This document shows positions 21,653 through 27,404 of a stretch of DNA of 29,511 nt, one piece after another (positions within the stretch are counted from its first letter, which is position 1; each line of letters begins with the position of its first letter). The notes below the pieces were generated by a model. The model did no database searches. It saw only the letters and a program-made list of their open reading frames with translations, and had not been told where the DNA came from. A program made the translations under genes and the position numbers. Where the stretch lies: contig CAYQDR010000053.1 in NCBI GenBank assembly GCA_964416315.1, forward strand, positions 1 to 29,511. The letters are read 5' to 3'. This DNA is from CAYQDR01 sp964416315. Its GTDB lineage: Bacteria; Methylomirabilota; Methylomirabilia; Rokubacteriales; DASRDR01.

Positions 21653-22464
21653 TGCTGCTCGTCCTCGACGTCGGGAACACCAACACGAAGCTCGGCGTCT
21701 GGGAGGGCCCGCGCCTCGTGGCCTCGTCGCGGCTCACCAGCCGGCGGGAGCAGACGGCCGACGAGTACGGGGTGCTGACCCAGACGCTCCTCCGGACCCG
21801 GGGCGTGGACCCGTCGGCGATCCGGGGGGTCGCGATCTCGTCCACCGTGCCGCCCGTGACGCCTACGTTGGAGGAGATGACGCAGCGCTACTTCGGGGTG
21901 AGCCCGCTGGTCGCGGAGCCGGGCGTCAACATCCCCGTGCCGATGCTCGTGGACTATCCGCGCGAGGTGGGGGCCGACCGCCTGGTCAAGGTGCTCGCCG
22001 GGGCCCAGCTCCACAGGCCACCGCTCATCATCGTCGACTTCGGCACGGCCACCGTGTTCGACTGCGTCTCGCCGCGCGGCGAGTTCCTCGGCGGGGCGAT
22101 CGCGCCGGGGATTGCGATCGCGGTGGAGGCGCTCGCGTCGAAGGCGGCCCGGCTGTTCCGCGTCGAGCTGACGCGGCCGAAGGAGGCGATCGGGCGGAAC
22201 ACGGTCACGAACATCCAGTCGGGCATCGTCTACGGGTACGCGGGGCTCGTGGACGGCCTCGTCGAGCGGATCCGGGCGGAGATGGAAGGGACGCCGACCG
22301 TGGTCGGGACGGGGGGGATGATCGGCCTGATCCACCCGGTCTCGCGCACGATCCAGGCCGTGCACCCGCACCTGACGCTGGAGGGCCTGCGGATCCTCTA
22401 CGAGCACTGGCACGGGCGGGCGGACGAGGGCGGTCGGAGCGCCGGCGCGCAACGCGAGGCTTGA
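21652..22464 (+). CDS. coaX: Type III pantothenate kinase
   Basis: Phosphorylates pantothenate, the first step of coenzyme A synthesis. The ASKHA-fold protein (270 residues) has the N-terminal phosphate loop DVGNTNTKLG (6-15), GADR (107-110), the catalytic-aspartate strand IIVDFGTATVFD (126-137) and GGAIAPGI. The length is normal for CoaX. It begins in TGATG, one base of overlap with birA, a very common birA-coaX arrangement that pairs two acyl-carrier cofactor functions. Its TGA stop lies inside the -35 box of the guaB promoter, so the valS operon appears to end here. No terminator hairpin is visible before that promoter. Confidence 0.96.
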   Translation: MLLVLDVGNTNTKLGVWEGPRLVASSRLTSRREQTADEYGVLTQTLLRTRGVDPSAIRGVAISSTVPPVTPTLEEMTQRYFGVSPLVAEPGVNIPVPMLVDYPREVGADRLVKVLAGAQLHRPPLIIVDFGTATVFDCVSPRGEFLGGAIAPGIAIAVEALASKAARLFRVELTRPKEAIGRNTVTNIQSGIVYGYAGLVDGLVERIRAEMEGTPTVVGTGGMIGLIHPVSRTIQAVHPHLTLEGLRILYEHWHGRADEGGRSAGAQREA

Positions 22465-22490
22465 CACCGGCGCCACCCGGTCCCTATAAT
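22461..22490 (+). promoter_or_regulatory. Near-consensus sigma70 promoter for guaB
   Basis: TTGACA (22461-22466), an 18-base spacer and TATAAT (22485-22490): both hexamers are perfect consensus in a GC-rich background. The -35 overlaps the coaX stop TGA (22462-22464). The start point should fall near 22497, leaving a leader of roughly 77 bases. Confidence 0.85.
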
Positions 22491-22503
22491 CAGTCCCAAC
22501 ATC

Positions 22504-22531
22504 TTGGGGGTGGGGCTCCGGGAACTCCCAA
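22504..22531 (+). other. Stem-loop in the guaB leader
   Basis: TTGGGGGT (22504-22511) can pair with ACTCCCAA (22524-22531), with one G-U pair and a 12-base loop. It lies just inside the predicted mRNA 5' end. It may stabilise the 5' end or regulate initiation; no known riboswitch consensus is recognised. Confidence 0.4.
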
Positions 22532-22573
22532 CGGGTAGGGCGAGGCGGCGGGCCGCCGGAGGAGGATGACGGC

Positions 22574-23734
22574 ATGGGGATGTGGATCGGCCGGGGGCGA
22601 AAGGCGCGGATCGCGTACGGGTTCGACGACATCGCCCTGGTGCCGGGAACGCTGACCGTCAACCCGAACGAGGTGGACGTCGCGTGGGAGCTCTGCGGCC
22701 GCCGGATCGAGATTCCGATCCTGGCGGCGGCGATGGACGGCGTGACGGATGCCCGCTTCGCCGTCGAGATGGCCCGCCTGGGCGGCATGGCGGTGCTGAA
22801 CCTGGAGGGGATCCAGACCCGCTACGAGAATCCGGACGAGGTGATCGAGCGGGTCATCTCCTCCAGCCAGGACGAGGCGACCCGGATCATCCAGTCGATC
22901 TACGGCGAGCCGATCAAGGAGGAACTGATCCACCGGCGCGTCACCGAGATCAAGAAGGGTGGGGGGACGGTCGTCGTCTCCTCGATCCCGCACCGGGCGA
23001 TGCGCTTCGCCAAGCTCGCCGAGGAGGCGGGCGCCGACTTCTTCGTCGTCCAGTCCACGGTGAGCACTGCCCGGCACCTCGCCACGGAGTACGAGCCCCT
23101 GGACTTCCGGAAGCTCAAGCGCGAACTGGCGATCCCGCTCATCGCCGGCAACTGCGTGACCTACGAGGCGACGCTCGAGCTGATGCAGACCGGCGTGGAT
23201 GCCCTCCTGATCGGCGTCGGCCCCGGCGCGGCGTGCACGACCCGCGAGGTGCTGGGGCTCGGGGTGCCTCAGGTCACGGCGACGGCCGACGCGGCGGCGG
23301 CCCGCGACTTCTACTGGAAGCAGAGCGGGCGCTACGTGCCGATCATCACCGACGGTGGGATGACGACCGGGGGGGACATCTGCAAGGCGATCGCGGCGGG
23401 CGCCGACGCGGTCATGATCGGCTCGGCGTTCGCCCGCGCCCTCGAGGCTCCGGGGCGCGGCTACCACTGGGGCATGGCCACGCCCCACTCCAACCTGCCG
23501 CGGGGCACGCGGATCCGTGTCGGGGTGGTCGGCCCGCTGGAGCAGATCCTGTTCGGCCCGGCGTTCACGGACGACGGCACGATGAACCTGATCGGCGCCC
23601 TCCGGACCTGCATGGGCTCCGTGGGCGCCCGGACGATCCGCGAGCTGCAGTTGACCGAACTGATCATCGCGCCGGCCATCAAGACCGAAGGGAAGATCTT
23701 TCAGAAAGCCCAGCGGGTCGGCATGGGGAAGTAG
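22574..23734 (+). CDS. guaB3: GuaB3 family IMP dehydrogenase
   Basis: IMPDH-like (beta/alpha)8 enzyme, expected to oxidise IMP to XMP in guanine nucleotide synthesis. The 386-residue protein has the phosphate/cysteine loop GVGPGAACTTR (214-224), with catalytic Cys221; VPQVTA (231-236); and DGGMTTGGDICKAIAAGADAVMIGS (260-284). It lacks the pair of CBS domains inserted in canonical GuaB (about 490 residues), and the region after GSAFA differs from the usual flap. These features, with the N-terminal IAYGFDDIALVPG, match the GuaB3 (IMP_DH_rel_2) group. That group was long annotated as IMPDH-related; a cyanobacterial member is reported to have IMPDH activity. The ATG has GGAGGAGGA (22558-22566) seven bases upstream. 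guaA follows, supporting a real role in GMP synthesis. Confidence 0.92.
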   Translation: MGMWIGRGRKARIAYGFDDIALVPGTLTVNPNEVDVAWELCGRRIEIPILAAAMDGVTDARFAVEMARLGGMAVLNLEGIQTRYENPDEVIERVISSSQDEATRIIQSIYGEPIKEELIHRRVTEIKKGGGTVVVSSIPHRAMRFAKLAEEAGADFFVVQSTVSTARHLATEYEPLDFRKLKRELAIPLIAGNCVTYEATLELMQTGVDALLIGVGPGAACTTREVLGLGVPQVTATADAAAARDFYWKQSGRYVPIITDGGMTTGGDICKAIAAGADAVMIGSAFARALEAPGRGYHWGMATPHSNLPRGTRIRVGVVGPLEQILFGPAFTDDGTMNLIGALRTCMGSVGARTIRELQLTELIIAPAIKTEGKIFQKAQRVGMGK

Positions 23735-23757
23735 GCGGGCTGCCCCACGCCCGACGC

Positions 23758-23775
23758 GCCCCGCGGGCGCGGGGC
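23758..23775. other. GC hairpin between guaB3 and guaA
   Basis: GCCCCGC (23758-23764), a 4-base loop, GCGGGGC (23769-23775). No T-tract; possibly an attenuating or stabilising hairpin inside the operon. Confidence 0.45.
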
Positions 23776-23806
23776 GTCCGCGGGTCCGGCGCGGCCCCGA
23801 GAGCGG

Positions 23807-25345
23807 ATGGACAAGGTCGCAGTCGTCGATTTCGGCTCGCAGTACACACAGCTGATCGCCCGCCGCATTCGCGAGGCGCACGTCTACTCCGAGATCTTCC
23901 CGCCCACCGCCACGCTCGACCAGCTCGCCGGCTATCAGGCGATCGTCCTCTCGGGCGGCCCGGCCAGCGTCTACGACTCGGGCTCGCCCCTGCCCCCGGC
24001 CGGTCTCTTCGAGGCCGGGGTGCCCGTCCTCGGCATCTGCTACGGGATGCAGGCGATGGCGGCGCTCCTGGGCGGGAAGGTCGTGCCCGCCGAGCAGCGC
24101 GAGTACGGGCGGGCCGAGCTGGTCCTCGAGGAGGCCGACCTCCTGCTCCACGGGGTCACGCCCGAGACGACGGGCACCATCACCGTCTGGATGAGCCACG
24201 GGGACACGGTCCTGGCCGCGCCACCCGGGTTCCGGCGGCTCGGCTCGACGGCGAACTGTCCGGTCGCGGCGATGGGCGCCCCCGAGCGGCGGCTCTACGC
24301 GGTCCAGTTCCACCCGGAGGTGGCCCATACCCCCCAGGGACGGCGCATCCTCGAGAACTTCCTGTTTCGGGTGGCCCGCCTCACCCCCGGCTGGACGATG
24401 GCGTCCTTCGTGGACGAGGCCGTCGCCGCGATCCGTCGCCAGGTGGGCGACGGCCGCGTGCTCTGCGCCCTCTCGGGCGGCGTGGACTCGTCGGTCACCG
24501 CGGTGCTGGCCCACCGCGCGGTCGGCGACCAGCTCACCTGCGTCTTCGTGGACAACGGGTTTCTCCGCGAGGGCGAGGGCGAGTCGGTGCGGCGCACCTT
24601 CCGCGAGCACTTTCGGATGACCCTCGTCTACGTCGACGCGGCGGCCCGGTTCCTCGACCGCCTGAAGGGCGTGACGGATCCCGAGGAGAAGCGGAAGCTG
24701 ATCGGCGCCGAGTTCATCGCGGTCTTCCGGGAGGAGGCGGCGCGCCTCGGGACGATCCCCTTCCTGGCGCAGGGCACCCTCTACCCGGACGTGATCGAGT
24801 CCACGTCCTTCCGGGGGCCCTCGGCCACCATCAAGACCCACCACAACGTGGGGGGGCTGCCGCTCGACCTCGGGTTCACCCTCGTCGAGCCGCTCCGGGA
24901 GCTGTTCAAGGACGAGGTGCGCGAGGTGGGGGCCCTCCTCGGCCTGCCGCCGGAGATCGTCTGGCGCCAGCCCTTCCCGGGGCCCGGGCTCGCCGTGCGG
25001 ATCCTCGGTGAGGTCACCGAGGAGCGGCTGGCCGTCCTGCGGGGGGCCGACGCCATCGTCCAGGCCGAGATGGAGGCCGCGGGTCTCGGACGGGAGCTCT
25101 GGCAGGCGTTCGCCGTGCTGCTGCCGGTCCGAACCGTGGGGGTCATGGGCGACTTCCGGACGTACGCCCAGGTCGTCGCCATCCGGGCCGTCGTGAGCCA
25201 GGACGCGATGACCGCCGACTGGGCGCGCCTCCCTTACGACCTCCTCGGGCGGATCTCCAGCCGCATCATCAACGAGGTGAAGGGGGTCAACCGCGTCGTC
25301 TACGACATCTCGTCCAAGCCCCCGAGCACCATCGAGTGGGAGTAG
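23807..25345 (+). CDS. guaA: GMP synthase (glutamine-hydrolysing)
   Basis: Converts XMP to GMP using glutamine and ATP. The 512-residue protein has an N-terminal class I glutamine amidotransferase domain with GICYGMQAM (76-84, nucleophile Cys78) and QFHPEVAHT (H169 and E171 of the triad). An ATP-pyrophosphatase domain with LSGGVDSSV (222-230) follows, then the C-terminal dimerisation/XMP-binding domain ending KPPSTIEWE. It is full-length with all catalytic residues present. It starts at ATG 23807, 72 bases after guaB3, with only a weak purine-rich GAGAG upstream. Probably transcribed from the guaB promoter. The stop is followed after 15 bases by the SPFH gene. Confidence 0.97.
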   Translation: MDKVAVVDFGSQYTQLIARRIREAHVYSEIFPPTATLDQLAGYQAIVLSGGPASVYDSGSPLPPAGLFEAGVPVLGICYGMQAMAALLGGKVVPAEQREYGRAELVLEEADLLLHGVTPETTGTITVWMSHGDTVLAAPPGFRRLGSTANCPVAAMGAPERRLYAVQFHPEVAHTPQGRRILENFLFRVARLTPGWTMASFVDEAVAAIRRQVGDGRVLCALSGGVDSSVTAVLAHRAVGDQLTCVFVDNGFLREGEGESVRRTFREHFRMTLVYVDAAARFLDRLKGVTDPEEKRKLIGAEFIAVFREEAARLGTIPFLAQGTLYPDVIESTSFRGPSATIKTHHNVGGLPLDLGFTLVEPLRELFKDEVREVGALLGLPPEIVWRQPFPGPGLAVRILGEVTEERLAVLRGADAIVQAEMEAAGLGRELWQAFAVLLPVRTVGVMGDFRTYAQVVAIRAVVSQDAMTADWARLPYDLLGRISSRIINEVKGVNRVVYDISSKPPSTIEWE

Positions 25346-25360
25346 CCAGGAGGGCAGGGG

Positions 25361-26326
25361 ATGGGTAAGCTGATCTTCGCCGCCGTCGTGCTCGTGCTCG
25401 GTGTCGGGCTCTACGGGGCGCTGCGGCGCCAGGCGGAGTACATGCCCGCCGGCGTGCGCTCGCTCGCGCCGCGGCTCGTGCTGCTCGTGGCGATCGGCGT
25501 CCCCGCCGCGATCCTGCTCTTCTCGATCTTCCGGATCATCCCGGCCGGCCACGTCGGCGTGAAGGTGCTCTTCGGCCAGGTCGAGCCGCAGCCGCTCCGT
25601 GAGGGCCTGAACGTCGTCTGGAACCCGCTGTACGACATCGTGGTCATGGACGCGCGCGTGGGGCGACACACCGCGAAGTACGACGCAGCCTCGAAGGACC
25701 TCCAGGCCGTCCACGTGGACATGGTCCTGAACTACCGGCTGATCGCCGACCGGGCGCCCGAGGTGTACCGGAAGATCGGGTTCGACTACTCGCGGGTGAT
25801 CATCGACCCGGCCGCACAGGAGGTCCTCAAGGCCAACGCGGCCACCCACAACGCGGCGGAGATCCTCCTCAAGCGGCCCGCGATCAAAGCCGACGTCCAG
25901 CGCGAGCTCACGATCTGGCTGGCCAAGTACGGGATCGAGCTGAACGAGGCCGCGCTGGCCAACATCCGGTTCGACGCTAACTACGAGAAGGCGATCGAGG
26001 CGAAGCAGATCGAGGAGCAGAAGGCCGAGCAGAAGCGCTACGAGCTGATCCAGGCGCAGCGCCAGGCCGAGATCGTGGCGGCGCAGGCCAAGGGCAAGGG
26101 CGACGCGGCGCGCGAGGAGGCGAAGGGGGTCGCGGACGCGCTCCGGATCAAGGGGGAGGCGGAGGCCGCTTACAACGCCAAGGTCGCGGCCTCCCTCACC
26201 CCGGTGCTGATCCAGCAGCAGTACCTCGCGCGGTGGGACGGGCGGCTCCCGCAGTACAGTCTCGGCGGCAACGTCGTCCCGTTCCTCCAGGTCCCCCCGG
26301 GCGGGGCCGACGCCGGCCGGCGCTGA
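25361..26326 (+). CDS. SPFH/prohibitin-like membrane protein
   Basis: Band-7/SPFH family protein related to prohibitins, HflC and stomatins, which form oligomeric rings on membranes and often modulate proteases or microdomains. The 321-residue protein has two N-terminal hydrophobic segments (about 4-20 and 36-59). The SPFH domain (about 60-205) follows, with IIPAGHVGVKVLFG (59-72) and VHVDMVLNYRL. An Ala/Glu/Lys-rich coiled coil (about 205-280, with EQKAEQKRYELIQAQRQAE) and a short C-terminal tail end the protein. No nfeD partner is adjacent. The start ATG 25361 has AGGAGGG (25348-25354) upstream. It is likely the third gene of the guaB3-guaA transcript. Its stop lies in CTGA, where the composite repeat array begins. 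Confidence 0.88.
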   Translation: MGKLIFAAVVLVLGVGLYGALRRQAEYMPAGVRSLAPRLVLLVAIGVPAAILLFSIFRIIPAGHVGVKVLFGQVEPQPLREGLNVVWNPLYDIVVMDARVGRHTAKYDAASKDLQAVHVDMVLNYRLIADRAPEVYRKIGFDYSRVIIDPAAQEVLKANAATHNAAEILLKRPAIKADVQRELTIWLAKYGIELNEAALANIRFDANYEKAIEAKQIEEQKAEQKRYELIQAQRQAEIVAAQAKGKGDAAREEAKGVADALRIKGEAEAAYNAKVAASLTPVLIQQQYLARWDGRLPQYSLGGNVVPFLQVPPGGADAGRR

Positions 26327-26513
26327 GCCACACCGGGCGCCGACAGCGCCAGAGGACACCCGGCTGAGAGACCCGGTGTCAACGGCGTGTGCCTGGCGTG
26401 CCGTGCCGTCCATCCCCCCTCAGGCCGCCGGCGGGACGGGACGTCGCGAGGGCGCGAGCCCGAGCCGTCCCGGCGATCCGATCAAGCGGGGACGGGGGTG
26501 CGGGGGGGCCCGA
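26323..26513 (+). repeat. ATGA-bounded repeat array, unit 0 (diverged, 191 bp)
   Basis: Begins in the CTGA of the SPFH stop with gccacaccgggcgcc, matching the cacaccgggtgcc left end of the later units. The middle (26340-26420) is diverged. The right half (26421-26513) is nearly identical to unit 2: the palindrome cgggacg...cgtcccg, gatccgatcaagcgggg, and the G-rich end gggggggcccga. The frame opened by CTG 26323 stops early at TGA 26365, so this unit has no intact mini-ORF. Confidence 0.7.
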
Positions 26514-26617
26514 ATGACACACCGGGTGCCAGCTCGCGGGCGCGCGCGTGGCCCGGGGAGAGCGTGTCGCCCCTCCCCCCTCGGGGTGGGAGGGGACGGG
26601 GGTGCGGGGGGGCCCGA
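26514..26617 (+). repeat. ATGA-bounded repeat array, unit 1 (104 bp, mini-ORF)
   Basis: Begins ATGAcacaccgggtgcc. It has a hairpin CCCCTCCC (26570-26577) with GGGAGGGG (26588-26595), then G5 and G7 runs, and ends gggcccga before the next ATGA. A 35-codon frame (MTHRVPARGRARGPG...GAGGPE) runs from ATG 26514 to TGA 26619-26621, overlapping the next unit's ATG by four bases. Confidence 0.8.
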
Positions 26618-26772
26618 ATGACACACCGGGTGCCAGCTCGCGGGCGCGCGCGTGGCCCGGGGAGAGCGTGTCGCCCCCGAAGGCGACCGGCGGGGCGGGA
26701 CGTCGCGAGGGCGCGAGCCCGAGCCGTCCCGGCGATCCGATCAAGCGGGGGCGGGGGTGCGGGGGGGCCCGA
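26618..26772 (+). repeat. ATGA-bounded repeat array, unit 2 (155 bp, mini-ORF)
   Basis: Same left end as unit 1, but the hairpin block is replaced by the longer palindromic block (cgggacgtcgcgagggcgc...gagccgtcccg) also present in unit 0 and in the 12720 element. A 52-codon frame (MTHRVPAR...GGGGAGGPE) starts at ATG 26618 and stops at TGA 26774-26776, again in ATGA. Confidence 0.8.
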
Positions 26773-26876
26773 ATGACACACCGGGTGCCAGCTGGCGGGG
26801 GCGCGCGTGGCCCGGGGAGAGCGTGTCGCCCCTCCCCCCTCGGGGTGGGAGGGGGCGGGGGTGCGGGGGGGCCCGA
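26773..26876 (+). repeat. ATGA-bounded repeat array, unit 3 (104 bp, mini-ORF)
   Basis: Near-identical to unit 1 with a few substitutions. G runs at 26842-26845, 26847-26849, 26851-26855, 26857-26861 and 26865-26871 make a strong quadruplex motif ending six bases before an ATG. A 35-codon frame from ATG 26773 ends at TGA 26878-26880, overlapping ATG 26877, the start of the next gene. Confidence 0.8.
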
Positions 26877-27395
26877 ATGAGCGCGGAAAGCGTCGCACGG
26901 CTGTTCGTGGGGATCGCGTTCCTGTGGATCGTGATCGTGCTCCTCGTCGGGGTCATCGGCGGGTTCGACAAGCCGACGGTCTGGCTGAAGTTCATCGGGG
27001 AGCAGTTCGGCCAGGACCGGGTCACCCAGATCCGGTGGGTGATGCTGGCGCTGACGTTCTTCGTCGTCCCCCTCGGGATCCTGACCTACCTCCGCGATCT
27101 GTTCGGGGACCCCGTGGGACTCTGGGTGAAGTGCGCCGCCCCGGGGGCCTTCGCCGCCGTCTACGGGCTCGTCCTCGTGGCGGTCGTGCCCGACGTCGGG
27201 CGGCCCTTCCTCCTGTGGGTCGAGGGAATCGTCCGCCCGATCGTCGGGCTGACGGGGCTGAAAGACACGCTCGAGGACACGGGGAGCTGGCTCATCCGGT
27301 CCCTGGCGGCGCTCGCCCTCCTCGCGGGCGTCCCCGGCGTCGTCGGCGCCATCCTCGGGCTCGCGTCGGGACAGAAGCCCGCCCGGCGGCGCTGA
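26877..27395 (+). CDS. Small four-helix membrane protein of unknown function
   Basis: The 172-residue protein is not recognised as a member of a named family. Four hydrophobic segments are visible, about 8-30 (LFVGIAFLWIVIVLLVGVIGG), 53-69 (MLALTFFVVPLGILTYL), 85-103 (CAAPGAFAAVYGLVLVAVV) and 142-164 (LAALALLAGVPGVVGAILGLAS). The C-terminus is basic (KPARRR). No catalytic or binding motif is seen. The start ATG 26877 is the final ATGA of the repeat array, so the repeat sequence supplies the start codon and the G-rich upstream region. It lies nine bases before dnaE and probably shares its transcript. A longer open frame extends upstream through the repeats, but that part is repeat-derived. Confidence 0.75.
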   Translation: MSAESVARLFVGIAFLWIVIVLLVGVIGGFDKPTVWLKFIGEQFGQDRVTQIRWVMLALTFFVVPLGILTYLRDLFGDPVGLWVKCAAPGAFAAVYGLVLVAVVPDVGRPFLLWVEGIVRPIVGLTGLKDTLEDTGSWLIRSLAALALLAGVPGVVGAILGLASGQKPARRR

Positions 27396-27404
27396 CGCAG
27401 GGCG

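Noticed and set aside
26323..26876. CRISPR array
   Set aside because: Units are 104-191 bp and nearly identical throughout, with no short repeat/unique spacer alternation and no cas genes.
26376..26876. Real N-terminal extension of the small membrane protein or a larger Arg/Gly-rich protein across the repeats
   Set aside because: The sequence is entirely repeat-derived and open in several frames because of base composition. Only the ATGA-bounded mini-ORFs have consistent boundaries, and even these may not be translated.
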